From assembly GCA_012934845.2 (NCBI GenBank), contig WNNJ02001318.1, positions 1 to 64,000 of the forward strand: a stretch of DNA of 64,000 bases, written 5' to 3'. This stretch comes from Pomphorhynchus laevis (Eukaryota > Acanthocephala > Palaeacanthocephala > Echinorhynchida > Pomphorhynchidae). The position numbers and the translations under genes were made by a program. Numbering within the stretch: the first letter of the stretch is position 1; the number at the start of each line of letters is the position of its first letter. Below, piece by piece: positions 42,656-54,258 of the stretch. The notes beneath the pieces were generated by a model. That model ran no database searches. It was not told where the DNA came from and saw only the letters and a list, made by a program, of their open reading frames with translations.

Positions 42656-43500
42656 AAAAATAGAAAGGGTGTTAAGAAGAGCTAGACGGAAAGAGCGTGT
42701 TGTATCATTGTTGACTGAAGAACAGTCAACAAACAGTGCATCGATAAATCGATCGAGATGCAAATGTTTTCCGTTTCGTGTGAAAAATACAGTAGTTGTC
42801 GACGATTATATGGTCGCTAATACATTTGAAGAGACATTCTTTCCTAGAATAGATAAATCAATTACTGTACACGGCACCCTTCATCAGAATAATAAATCAT
42901 CTAACATGACGTCACTTATTTCTATCGCTCATGTATATGAGCAAGTTCGACGATTAAAACAATGTCATTCTGCTGGTCCCGACAGCAGAATGAATCATTC
43001 AAACTTTTATTCAATTTGAATCATTCAAACTTTTATTCACTACTCTATGTTCAAGTGTTCTTAACTATTGTTCTCCATCATCATACCCAGTTAACAAATC
43101 GGAAGAGCTTCGTATTGAACATGCATTGCGACGTTCTTCTAAACGGGTAGCGGGCTTTCATAACCTTACTTATAAGGAACGATTAAGTCGCCTTAATATG
43201 CATACATTATCTTCACTTCGAGCACTAAATGACCTGGTTGTAGTGTGGCGGGCGATGAGCAATCCTGAGAATCCCGTTAGAAGTTTCGTACGCGAAATGA
43301 CTCAACATTAATTTTGCCATGCGTGTCATTCCAGCTTGGAACAGTTTACCGGCGGAAGTGGTGAAGCAAACAAACAGACGTGGATTTGTATCTACTTTGA
43401 AGAAACTGACTAATTTTTAATTACTTTGTTGTTAAATTCCTTTTTATATTTTAAATTGTGAAGGTGTCTATTGAGCCACGCTCGCTGACATTCTAGTATT
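42656..43500 (+). mobile_element. Third CR1-like LINE family, 3' fragment
   Basis: Plus frames: VAEALN-like VANTFEETFFPRID, SLISIAHVYEQVRRLKQCHS, AGPD (42669-42985), then, after an internal deletion, EHALRRSSKRVAGFHNLTYK, ERLSRLNMHTLSSLRALNDL (43115-43240) and MRVIPAWNSLPAEVVKQTN-type ending (43320-43400). The 3' UTR has gagccacgctcgctgaca. A 26-bp tandem duplication at 42991-43040 sits at the deletion point. Confidence 0.6.
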
Positions 43501-44214
43501 AATAATATTAATTTGTTGAAAGGATTTGATATTCCGTCCGCCATTCAGACATCGAAACTATCAGCTTGTTTTTCTCCTAACATAACAGTTTTATTCAATG
43601 CTATTTACATAAATATTGCTTACATTTTAAGAATTCTTGTAGCCATTACTAACAATTCGTTTCATCTATGTATGGTCCATCCACAAGTCGCCCAATATTC
43701 CAAACAGTATTCATTTACGTTGAGATAAGATCAATGAGCTAAATATAGTTCTAAAATTCGAACTTTATCCTAATATAGTTCGCTCTGCCAATTCCGCTTT
43801 CTCTGAATCATGGTTTACTACTTATCGTGCATATTCATATCATCTTAAAGTATGAAATTATATAATTTATAATATAATATAATTAATATAATATAATATA
43901 ATTAATTATGATATTATATAATTTATATTATTATAAATATTAATATATTATAATATTATATTATAATTAAAATATAATTTCATTTTATACTTGCACCCAG
44001 ATAAAATATATTTTTATTCTTAATGTTGAAATATCTTCTTTAATGAAGATAATATAACCTTAAGATTTTTTCCACTCTATTAACGAACGTTTGGATAAAA
44101 ACATCAATGTGGTCAAAATTTTGAGAAAAAAAATTTTTTAATTAAAAATATAAGTTGTAAATATAAGTTTAAACTATCTTGATACCCATTAACTACTTAC
44201 AATTATTCCTGTCA
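43501..44214. other. AT-rich stretch with TA-palindromic run
   Basis: 43855-43985 is almost pure A/T. No gene. The 71-codon frame at 43513-43728 is unrecognised. Confidence 0.45.
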
Positions 44215-44264
44215 GTTCCGCTCGCTACGCTCGCGGATTGAGCTCAATCTATCGATAAAAGGTC

Positions 44265-45540
44265 ATGCCTAAAAAAGCGCGATCTCAGATCCCTGTTCCT
44301 GATCAACAATCTTCCACATCTGAATGCAATGATGGTTATACCAGCTTTGAAGTTGGATGCGATTCCAAAGATTGCGATGTATGGACACTTGTTCGTGTTA
44401 AAATATCCGACCACTCGGTGTATAAACGTAAACATTTCACTTGCGGTTTTTGTACATCAGTACGACTACTACAGTTATCCTGCTCATCTACTCCTGTATC
44501 ACACACTACCACTCAGACCAATGCTGTTTTAGATGTTTCCCTCGCATCAACACCTGACTTCGCATCATATAATCCCATTATTGAACCTACTCTCTCTCAC
44601 ACACTCCTCGTTCAACTACGTACCAAACTTCCATTAATCTTTCTCATTCTAACAATGCTAACGGCAAAGCTTTTCATCTCGTACCTCCTCTTTCCTATTC
44701 CTCCCCCAATCTAAATAAATCTCAAACTTCTTTATTCTCCTCACGAACTCCTTACTCTACCCCCTGTATCACCTCTCAATAATTTACACCCTTCCATCAA
44801 AATCATTTCCAGTAACATTTCCGATCAACTAATTCAACACTCCATTCCTGTCACTCATGCCCCAACCTATTTTAATTCTCCTTACTCTACCTCCCACGTA
44901 ACACTTCCCAATAAGTTACATCCTTCATTTAAAATCATATCCAGTCACATCTCTGATCAACCGATTCAACACCCCGCTCCTGTCACACTTGCTCCAACCA
45001 ATATTAATTCTTTATCAAGCACCCCTGTCATTTCCACTTCTATCTGCTCATCTACCTCGACTCCAACCAGCTCTGTCCGTCCACCACTTCCACGAAATCG
45101 TTTTCCTTCGCGCGATCGCTGTATAATCATATCAAACTTAAAGCTTTCCGAATCTGCTTATCCACAATCTCGCCTCGATGATGTATCTGCTTTCAGGTCT
45201 ATCCTAGCAACCATTCTTCCTGATGATAACCCATCACTCTTCAATAATATCGCTCCTGTATCCTTTATTCGTTTAAACAAATCCACTAAATCAAATCATC
45301 TCAGTCCTCCACTCTTAAAAATCGTTTTCCGACATAGTTCACATGCCTCTTCGGTACTATCCCAACGTTTTAAACTTCTTACCACTTCATCTACTTGCCG
45401 TATCTTTCCTGACCGCTCCCCTTCTGATATTGCCCAGCTCAATTTAGCTCGCATTGAAAAACATCGACGTGAAACAAACGGCGAGTCATCCTTATCTATA
45501 CGTAAAATCAACGGAAATTTTCACGTTCTTCACACAAGGC
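44265..45540 (+). pseudogene. CR1-like copy B ORF1
   Basis: MPKKARSQIPVPDQQSS, then a zinc-finger-like module: C at EVGCDSKDC and HFTCGFC. A Ser/Pro/Thr-rich middle contains a 129-bp in-frame tandem duplication (44748 and 44877), then CIIISNLKLSESAYPQ (45120), RSILATILPDD, RFKLLTTSSTCRIFPD, IAQLNLARIEKHRR: the RNA-binding part. A frameshift near 44600 and one back near 44780 interrupt it. It ends in overlap with the ORF2 start. Confidence 0.65.
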
Positions 45541-48459
45541 CAAAAATTCGATGGCGTCCCATCTCTCCCCCTTGTCTTCTTCGCTAGTCGATCTCGCTCT
45601 AAGCATACTTTTCGTCTTAGTCTATTCAATACTCGCTCCATTCTTCATAAAGCTGATATGCTTCTCGATATCTTCGATCAATTATCTATCGATATTCTCT
45701 GCATTACCGAATCCTGGCACACTGACTCCGACGATCTTGCTATTCGTCGTCTATGTCGCTCTGGTTGTTCTCTAGTTGAATCAGCTCGTCAAATTACATC
45801 TCATACATCTACTGCGTCTAACCATGGCGGTATTGTTGTCATTGCTCGTCACCCAATGTCTTTACGTAAAATCAACGTTAACATCCGTTACACCTCGTTC
45901 GAATTACTCATATGCAGATTATCAACGCCTTTCCCTCTGGAACTTGTGATTGTATACCGTCCAGGTTCAGTTGCCCCATCACGTATCTTCTTTAACGACC
46001 TTGCAGATCTAATGTCTCACTGTTCATTGTCTTATACTCCTTCTTTTGTTCTCGGTGACTTTAACATTCGTCTTGATCGCCCGTCTGACTCTGACTCTAT
46101 CACTTTAACTAATCTTTTTTCTGATTTTAACTATAAATTACTTTCAACAAGCCCAACTCATATTCTCGGCGGTGCTCTCGACATCATTGCTGTTCCTAAC
46201 TGCTTCAATGACTATACCTCCTTGTCAATTACTGATCCTGGTTTGTCCGATCATTTCCTTGTCACTCTTACTCTTACTCGTCCCCATCCTCCTTCTCCGC
46301 CTTTACCATTATCTACACCAAGTCGACCCTGGAAGCTTCTCGATATCCCTATTCTCTGCACAGCCTTACTCAATTCTTCACTCTTTTCACTTCCTCTTAA
46401 CTATCTCTCTCCCGATGATCTCTGCATTCTGTTTGATTCTAAACTTACGTCGATCCTCAATAACCTTCTACCTAGTCGACTTCGACGTTCCCAGCGCTTG
46501 CGCCATGCTCCCTGGTTCGATTCTGACTGTAGTCTTTCTAAGCGTCGACTCCGTCACTCTTTTCGTATGTATAAACGCTTTCTTAAACGTTCACCCAATT
46601 CACTCCCTCCAAATCTTCGTGATTCCTACTTTTCTCAACGCCGTTCACATCTCATTCTTATACGTACTAAACGTACTCTCTTTTGGCGAAATCAACTCGA
46701 GTCATCTTCCAACTCGAAATCTCATTGGAAAATCTTAAACTCAATTCTTTCACGATCATCTACCCCTTGTAATATAAATCCTGATGTATTTTTTTCTTAT
46801 CTACAAACTAAGCTATCTAATTTACTTTCCCTACTACCCATAGCCCCCTTGTACCCACTCTTATCTTTAAATACTTCCCTCCCAGAACTATTCCACCTTC
46901 TTCCCGTTTCGTCTGATGAAGTTTCTTCGGTTCTGCTGTCATTACCTAATAAAACCTCTCCTTCTGACCCAATTCCCACTCACTTGCTTAAAAATATCTG
47001 CACTTTTATCTTACCCTTCCTAACCACATTGTTCAACTCGTCCATCCGTAGCCGTACATTTCCTTCCATCTGGAAATGCGCCACTGTTCGTCCTATCATC
47101 AAAAAGCAATCTCTCGACTCTTCACTACCATCTTCGTACCGTCCAATCTCACTTCTCCCAACCCTCTCTAAACTCCTTGAGCGTCTCGTTCTTAAGCAAG
47201 TTAATACATATCTCTATTCCTCTAACTTATTTCCTCCCTTCCAAACCGCTTTTCGCTCTAATTACTCTACCGAAATTGCATGTCTTAAAGTTTATAACGA
47301 CTTACTTATATCACGCGATCATAAATTATGTAGTGTCATAGTTTCTCTTGATCTATCGTCTGCTTTTGACATCGTCGATCACTCGATTCTTCTACATCAC
47401 CTTCGTCATGATTATGGCTTCTCTTTACCCACTGTATCATGGTTTTCTTCATATCTGTCAAACCGTACATTTCGCGTATATTCTAACTCTTCTCTCTCCC
47501 ATCCTTCATCCATTCCGTCCGGTGTCCCACAAGGCTCCGTATTAGGCCCTTTGCTTTTCTCTCTTATTCTTGTTGATTTGTCTTCGATTTCTCATAAATT
47601 TAACTTCCATGTTATGCAATATGCTGATGACATTCTCATCTATGCTCATGCACCTGTTTATCGTATTCACGATCTTAGTGTTTCTGCTTCCGACTGTCTT
47701 GTCTCAATTTCCAATCATCTTTCTTCCCTTCGCCTTTCTCTGAATCCTGATAAATCCAAAATTATGTGGATCCTACATCGACGCCTCGGCTTCGAACCTC
47801 CCTCCGTATCATTAAATTCTACAATTCTTCCTATCGTTGATAATCTCATTTTCCTAGGCTTCCATTTTGACAACCGACTTTCACTTAAACCTTTCGTTAG
47901 AGATAAAATACGCTCATCTACCTGTATACTCCGCAACTTCCATCAAGTTCGTAGATTGATCGATTCCCCTTTTTGTATGACTCTAATATCTTCTCTCCTT
48001 TTTTCTAGACTCGATTATTGTCTTAGTCTATTTTCCAACTCACCTAAATCCACTCTTCTTCCCCTACAACGCATCGTCAACGCAGCTGTCCGAATTCTCC
48101 TCCGTCTTCGTCGTTTTGATCATACATCCTACCATCTTGCTTCTTTCGATTTGCCTACAATTTATTGTCGTGTTCAAATTCGTCTTCTTATCGTTGCTTT
48201 CCGCCTTGTAACTTTTCATACCCCTTCATTTCTCAACCTTCCTTTTCTTGATAATTCTCGTCCTGTTTACTGTTCCTTGCGTTCCTGTAATTCCCTTCTT
48301 TTACATGTCCCAAACTACTCTACCTCCTTTGGACTCCGCTCCTTCCTAGTGGCTGCTCCTCTATCGTGGAATCATCTGCCCATTCATATACGCCAATCAA
48401 CTTCCCTGCAGTGCTTCAAACGACAAATCCGATCCCATTTTAACAATTTAACTGCTTGA
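45454..48459 (+). CDS. CR1-like LINE ORF2 protein: AP endonuclease and reverse transcriptase, 1001 aa, intact
   Basis: Endonuclease residues 60-270: SLFNTRSILHKAD, ILCITESWHTD, ASNHGGIVVIAR, VIVYRPGS, FVLGDFNIRLDRPSD, THILGGALDII, GLSDHFLVTL; the key N, E, D, N and SDH are present. RT residues 490-800: FPSIWKCATVRPIIKK, SYRPISLLPTLSKLLERLVL, SLDLSSAFDIVDHSILL, GVPQGSVLGPLLF, MQYADDILIYAH, LRLSLNPDKSK. C-terminal domain: LRRFDHTSYH and LRSFLVAAPLSWNHLPIHIR. Length and motif order are those of complete CR1-like ORF2 proteins. It overlaps the ORF1 end in another frame. It would nick target DNA and reverse transcribe its own mRNA. No stop or shift, so possibly young. Confidence 0.9.
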   Translation: MKNIDVKQTASHPYLYVKSTEIFTFFTQGQKFDGVPSLPLVFFASRSRSKHTFRLSLFNTRSILHKADMLLDIFDQLSIDILCITESWHTDSDDLAIRRLCRSGCSLVESARQITSHTSTASNHGGIVVIARHPMSLRKINVNIRYTSFELLICRLSTPFPLELVIVYRPGSVAPSRIFFNDLADLMSHCSLSYTPSFVLGDFNIRLDRPSDSDSITLTNLFSDFNYKLLSTSPTHILGGALDIIAVPNCFNDYTSLSITDPGLSDHFLVTLTLTRPHPPSPPLPLSTPSRPWKLLDIPILCTALLNSSLFSLPLNYLSPDDLCILFDSKLTSILNNLLPSRLRRSQRLRHAPWFDSDCSLSKRRLRHSFRMYKRFLKRSPNSLPPNLRDSYFSQRRSHLILIRTKRTLFWRNQLESSSNSKSHWKILNSILSRSSTPCNINPDVFFSYLQTKLSNLLSLLPIAPLYPLLSLNTSLPELFHLLPVSSDEVSSVLLSLPNKTSPSDPIPTHLLKNICTFILPFLTTLFNSSIRSRTFPSIWKCATVRPIIKKQSLDSSLPSSYRPISLLPTLSKLLERLVLKQVNTYLYSSNLFPPFQTAFRSNYSTEIACLKVYNDLLISRDHKLCSVIVSLDLSSAFDIVDHSILLHHLRHDYGFSLPTVSWFSSYLSNRTFRVYSNSSLSHPSSIPSGVPQGSVLGPLLFSLILVDLSSISHKFNFHVMQYADDILIYAHAPVYRIHDLSVSASDCLVSISNHLSSLRLSLNPDKSKIMWILHRRLGFEPPSVSLNSTILPIVDNLIFLGFHFDNRLSLKPFVRDKIRSSTCILRNFHQVRRLIDSPFCMTLISSLLFSRLDYCLSLFSNSPKSTLLPLQRIVNAAVRILLRLRRFDHTSYHLASFDLPTIYCRVQIRLLIVAFRLVTFHTPSFLNLPFLDNSRPVYCSLRSCNSLLLHVPNYSTSFGLRSFLVAAPLSWNHLPIHIRQSTSLQCFKRQIRSHFNNLTA

Positions 48460-48488
48460 CTTTCTCATTTTTGTTTGTGGACTTGTAA

Positions 48489-48505
48489 GCGTACAGCTTG
48501 TACGC
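48489..48505 (+). promoter_or_regulatory. CR1-like 3' UTR hairpin, copy B
   Basis: gcgtacagcttgtacgc: perfect 7-bp stem, 3-nt loop, followed by atttgccacatta. Compare 11894-11910 and the minus-strand copy at 41863-41878. Confidence 0.65.
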
Positions 48506-48540
48506 ATTTGCCACATTAAATAAATTTGTATTATTATTAA

Positions 48541-50094
48541 AAATATATGAAGTACACTGATTATGCTAATACAAAAGCTTCTATTTTATAGCTGTTAGTT
48601 TTGAATTTGTGACTCTAAAAATATCTTATCACTTCAGTAATTTTTTACAGACGCGTATTTTTACATATTTTTTTTATCAGATATATCCTATTCCCTTGAA
48701 TTCATTCTTTATTCAGTCATGAAGTAGTGCAAAACGCATTTAAATCGGCTACACACTGATTTATCTCAGGCATTTCATTTGTGAATTTTAGCCCTTTAAT
48801 TTTGGCAATACTTGCTCCCCATGCTAAAAGTCTGATTTTGCTCTGTTGATTAGAACCTAGCATTTATTTTCAGTAACACCACATGTGAAATCGCGTTCAA
48901 TGTTTACGGTAAGGATTTTGTTTGTGTTAAATTCATTACTTCCCTAGTGGTCGATATATCCTTCATTATCCTGGGCAAGCACTTTTACTTAGACATACCC
49001 TTACTATATATTGCATGGTTAAATATCATCTTTGATCAAGTGAGGAAGGTATGCTTTTGAAGTGTGATCAAACTGCAGCCATCGTGTATTCCGGGTACAG
49101 TTGTTTGAATGTAGCATAAAGGATGCATAAATTTTCATGCTATTTCTGGAATATCTGAATTCCGAAACAATAACATTATGTAGCTTTTTAGGATAGGATT
49201 AACCAAACGCAAATGATTGTTGCCTTCGCGATAGTGTGTTACTCCATAATGATATCCCCTTTGATAAATCAACCGGAAAGCTCCAATGTTAAATTATTGA
49301 TAATAATTATTGGTAGCTATGGCTTTTAATTTACGTTAATATTTCTAGAATCACGAGTAAAGTGATTATTTAAACCGATCAGATATTACAAATATTGAAA
49401 TTCTATTTATGCTTTCACAAATCTTACAGATTTTAATCTTAGAGTTCAATGAAGATACTCAATCAGCATAGGTACAATGGCGTAATTATATTAGCATGAC
49501 CTGATGCTACTTTATAATTCAAACGTTGAATAGTCGACTTTGTATTTTGCGCTTATACATCGAGTTCAATGAATGATGATTTCAGAATTAATGTAACTAT
49601 ATGTCGAGCTCATTTATTTCTTAAAAGTAGGAACCAATATTATATTATTCAATTTAATATTTTTTCATATTTATTATTTCATATTATTTTATTTCTGTAA
49701 ATGCCATGAGTGTATTCTGTACTGCTTTTTTCAATATATTTTTTTCAATCCAAATACGATTTTTTAAATCTATTTACAGATTAGCCTAATTTACTTTAAA
49801 TTAAAGTAAATTTATTAAAAATTATTAAATTTATTTAAAAACATTTTTTGTTTCTAAATAAACATTCGCTTAAGACAAAAGTTGATAAATTTGCATTAAC
49901 GAACTATATTTATAAATTGAAATAGATTTCCAGAGCAAATCATTAATCTGTGAAATGTAAAGATGTTATACTGCTCTATGCTTTAATCCTAAACATGTGT
50001 CTGCAAACTGGTGTACGAATATAGTCACGAACCAGTTGCATCACTATCTAAACATCAAGATCTTATAAAATAAATACAATAAAATAACATACAC
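48541..50094. other. No gene seen
   Basis: AT-rich sequence between two LINEs. No repeat shared with other parts of the window was noticed. Confidence 0.45.
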
Positions 50095-50275
50095 TCGACA
50101 ACCTCACGACAACCTCACGACAACCTTACGATAAAATTACGAATTGCTTTACTAGTTACCGGGATTATCTTACAATTAATCAAACCTACTTTACACCAAC
50201 TTCTGCGTACGAGTTACATTAGGACGAGAAGTACGAAACATAAAGTACATAACATACAATCATTGGACATCCATA

Positions 50276-51657
50276 ATGAAGCCGACAATGACGAAAATAA
50301 CGGTGGCTAACAAGCGCAATCGCAGAAAGCAGCGTGTCCCTGACCAAACAGCGCAATATTCTGAAAAACAGGTGGTTTGCGATCAAAAAGATTGTCAATT
50401 CCTTGTTCACCCTATTGAAGATCAGGCAGTGAACAGTGGCCATTTTACGTGTGGGCTCTGTGCAACATATCAAATCAATGAACTCCGAGCACAAATCGAT
50501 GATCTCAAAAATCAGATCAAAAAGTTGATCTCATCCTCTTCTTCAAAACCTCAACAATCGAATCACTTGACATTGAATAAACTCTGCATTTCCTCAGAAG
50601 ATACTTTATGTACACCTATCAATTGGTCGAGAGATACTAGCGAACAGGCTAGGTCGATTCGCATCTGGACAAGGGGCAGTAAGCACTCACGCATGTGCGG
50701 TACAGCGACCGAAGAGGTTCACCAGAGCATCTCCAGCAATAGCCCCGCAGGCAAAGAATTGACCTTCCCAGGTGTCAAAGAATTCAGTGATGGGATTCGC
50801 CCTTGCCGCTCTACGATCTCCGTGAAAACCAAAGCTCACCCCGCTTATTCTCTGGATACTCGTTTAGTCCAAAACGAGAAACTGTGTGATCAATCCGAAT
50901 CGATTGATGGTTCTACTGACAGTTTCTCAAATAGCACGCGTTCCATAGAACCGGACTCACAATCAACTGCAAAAACATCTGAAAATCAAGTAGTGGCGAC
51001 AAGTCGTGAGTTGGTTGCACTTGCTATTGCTGATGGTCGCAAAGTGTCTGGAGATTTGATGGCAAACAGTTGCAATGATCGGGAAGAGCAAAGTTCATCG
51101 CATATTCGCAATACTCACAATCTTAGTTCAAGTCACATTATGAATGGTAAACCAAAAAAGCGAATCAATCGGGTGAAGCGTGTAGCGCCTCGCGAAAACG
51201 ATGCCTAATCTTTAAAAATGTGCCTGAGGCTCCATCATCATACACCAAGCAGAGAAAAATTGACGCGGATTTAGACCATGTACATTCCGTATTATTTCAG
51301 ATATGCGCAGGCGAGAGTCGCGACTTTGTCGGACAATTTAAGGTGCTTGGTCTATATCGTTTAGGTAAGCGGTTAGATTTCCCGAGGTTGTTAAAGGTGG
51401 TATATAGAACTAATGAACAGGCTGGATTCGTGATGTCTGTTTCGAACAAATTGCGTGGTGATATAGTTCGTATCCGTACTGATTATTTGATAGAGGAAAG
51501 AAGCATGATGAGGGAAGCTATGATTGAGTTGAATCGTCGCATTTTGGAGGGAGAAGATTACCTAGTTATTCGGGATTTTCGAGTTGTCCGGAAAAAGCCG
51601 TTCGTGCGTTGGCGTCCACTCGTAACGAGGGCGATCTCATTTGCTTCGATTGTTTGA
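50276..51657 (+). pseudogene. Second CR1-like LINE, ORF1
   Basis: First part 50276-51208 (310 codons): VCDQKDCQFLVHPIEDQ then SGHFTCGLC, a C-x4-C...H-x2-C-x2-C type finger, followed at once by a coiled coil INELRAQIDDLKNQIKKL. Second part 51220-51657, separated by a frame break of about 10 bases: FVGQFKVLGLYRLGKRL, VRIRTDYLIEERSMMREAMI, LVIRDFRVVRKKPFVRWRP, the RNA-binding domain. It overlaps ORF2 by 49 nt. Confidence 0.75.
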
Positions 51658-54258
51658 TTCCGAATGCTGATGTGCATCCTCAGGGTTGCACGTCTCAACG
51701 TGCCTCTATAATTGGCTACACTAATATTCGTAGTTTAATTTCGAATCTTGATGACGTTAGAGTTTGGACGCATTCTATGCATACAGACGTGTTGGCTATT
51801 TCCGAGACGTGGTTACACGATGCCATTCTTGATAACGTAGTATCTATTCCAGGTTATCAATTATTACGTTCAGATATATGCCCTCCTAAGAGGGGTGGTG
51901 GAGTAGCACTTTATGTTCAGGATAGGAACGTTATTAGCAATATAGTAAGATACTTAAATGGAGAAGGAACTTGTGAGTGCTTAATACTAGATCTTGTTAT
52001 ATATAGCCTCCACGTTTCAGTGGGTGTTCTTTATCGAACACCCAAATCAACCATTTTAGGTGATGAGCTGATGCATATTTTAACTAGAGCTTGTAGTAGG
52101 CGTGATCACTCGTTCATCTTAGTTAGTGATTTTAATCTACCGACCCTGGTGATTGATCAAAATGGCAACAGTATTATTGGTAACTGTTTCAATGAGGATA
52201 AGAATCTATGGGAGTTCTTGGTATGTAATCAATTACTCATTCAGCATGTATCTGCTCCTACTAGATTTGGCACTGATAGCGCACGTTCTATACTTGATCT
52301 TGTATTTTCTCAGAGATGGTCAGATATGTGACCTATCCCACAATCCTCCAATAGGAGGAAGTGATCACTGTGTTTTGGTGTTTAAGCTGACTATAGCTTC
52401 GATATTCTTGCAATCGATGCCGAACCTCCATTGACGAAGAGATCATGTCATCATGTCGATGTTGAGATGTTACAAAAGTTTGTGTCCTCGTTGAACTTTG
52501 AGTGTGGTGATATTGGAAGCCAGGAACGTTGGCATTTCATTCGAGATTTACTAATTCGTATATCTGATTATTTTGCTCCTTGTAGATTAATACGTAAAAC
52601 TGCTCATAATAAGCCTCCGTGGTTTGACAGTAGTCTACGTAAAGCTCTCAAAAGACGCAACTCAAAAGAGTTGCGTCTTTCAAAAGACGCAGTTTTCCTA
52701 CATGCATTAGTACTCCCATTGTATTCAATGTGGATGATGTGGCTTGGAGGTTATCATATTTGTCGTCTTCATCTTCTTCAAGTTCTGATGATATTCATCC
52801 GCATCTACTCAGGGTGTTGAGTCAACATTTGGCTCATTCGGTCACTAGCTTGTTTCAGGCATCTCTGGATAGCATGAAGGTACCGTCTGAATGGAAGAGT
52901 GCGATAGTGGTGCCCGTATTCAAAAAAGTGACCCGCGGTTAGCAGACAACTATCGAGCTATAAGTCTTACAAGTCATTTGGGTAAGGTACTGGAAAGGAT
53001 AATCCACGAACATATATTCAGACACTTGAGCATATCAGGTCAGCCTAGCTTTATGCAACATGGCTTCAGAAAAGGACGTTCTTGCCTTACCAACCTTTTG
53101 TCTGCCCGTGAGGCATGGATTGAATTCATGTCTCAAGGAAAGGCAGTTGACGTTATTCTGTTCGATTTTAGTCGTGCGTTTGATCGTGTTCCCCATAGTC
53201 TCCTCATTCAAACAGGATTCAGCTATGGCATTACTAGCTCAGTTATAGGATGGATTAGAGATTTTCTATCTAACAGATTTTTCAGAGTACGAGTTGGTAG
53301 TACCCTATCCTCACCACATTTAATTACGTCTGGAGTTTCTCAGGGTTCTGTGCTAGGACCTTTATTGTTTAACATGTTTATGAACAGTTTACTCACACAG
53401 CTCCATTGTCCGTGTTTAGCCTTTGCTGACGACATCAAAATCTGGTGTGAGGTCATATCTGCAGATGACCATATCCGCTTACAGCGTGACATTGACAGGG
53501 TTTATACATGGAGTGTTAATACTAGGGTATTGTTAAACATTTATAAGTGCTCACACATTCGTCTCGGCAGGTCCAATGTGTCTTCTTTGTATAGTGTCGG
53601 GACATGTAGTATCATTTCAACCAATCAGGTTCGTGATCTTGGCATACTTATGCAATCGTCACTTAAAACTAGAATGGATACTGAAAGACGTTGTTGTTCA
53701 GCAAGGAAGATGATTTATCGAATTAAAACTTGTTTCTTGTCAATATCTCCACAGTGTTTTGCTCGGCTATATAATGCGCTTGTTCGTCCCCATATCGAAT
53801 ATGCTATCCATGCATCATTCCCTTATACAAGAGGTGAAATGATGGATTTGGAGAAAATTCTACTTCGTGGCAGCAAGCTCGTTAGAGGATGTAAAATGAT
53901 GAGTTATAGCGATCGTTTGACTTCAATAGGCATGATATCAGTGCAAGCCAGACTACTCGTACTGGTTCTGTTTGCGATGTGGTCTATAGTAAAGGGGATA
54001 GATAGATACCCAAGTGAATGTGTTAAATTGAATGTCCGACAAAGTCGTAAGGGTCATTATCTCGCATTACGCGCAAGACAAATTGGAAGGTCGACAATTG
54101 TATCTCGATTGTTTCGCAGAGTGAGAAAGTTGTGGAACGCATTGCCTCACGACATCATGACGGCGTCATCATTGAACCAATTCAAAGCCATGGTCAACAC
54201 TTGGATAAGACACGCTGATCAAGGCAACATTGGAAGTTCTTATCTTTGGTTTGGTTGA
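51609..54258 (+). pseudogene. Second CR1-like LINE, ORF2 (endonuclease and RT)
   Basis: Endonuclease 51700-52400: GYTNIRSLISNLDDVRVW, VLAISETWLHD, PKRGGGVALYVQD, FILVSDFNLPTL, RSILDLVFS, then in another frame PPIGGSDHCVLVFKL. RT 52891-54258 (455 codons): NYRAISLTSHLGKVLERIIH, FRKGRSCLTNL, LFDFSRAFDRVPHSLL, SGVSQGSVLGPLLFNMF, LAFADDIKIWCE, then the C-terminal LWNALPHDIMTASSLNQFKA. Breaks lie near 52331, 52430, 52700 (a deletion with a hairpin) and 52900. Confidence 0.8.
52651..52680. repeat. Perfect 13-bp hairpin inside LINE ORF2
   Basis: aaagacgcaactc, loop aaaa, gagttgcgtcttt, followed by a third partial copy (aaagacgcag). It marks the place where about 100 codons between the endonuclease and the RT appear to be missing. 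Confidence 0.8.

Larger units (their letters stand above)
44215..48540 (+). mobile_element. CR1-like LINE copy B, near full length, ORF2 intact
   Basis: The 5' part starts near cgctcgctacgctcgcggat (44220), ORF1 from 44265, ORF2 45454-48459, then a 3' UTR with hairpin (48489-48505) and a short attattatta tail (48530-48540). It is the least damaged element in the window and much GC-richer than its surroundings. Close relatives: copies A (8226), C1/C2, D (minus 56580-58905) and E (54847). Confidence 0.85.

Noticed and set aside
45551-46738. Long alternative plus frames inside CR1-like ORF2 (45551-45775, 46172-46738)
   Set aside because: Hydrophobic shadows of the codon usage of the 1001-codon ORF2; the first also carries the ORF1 end, described there.
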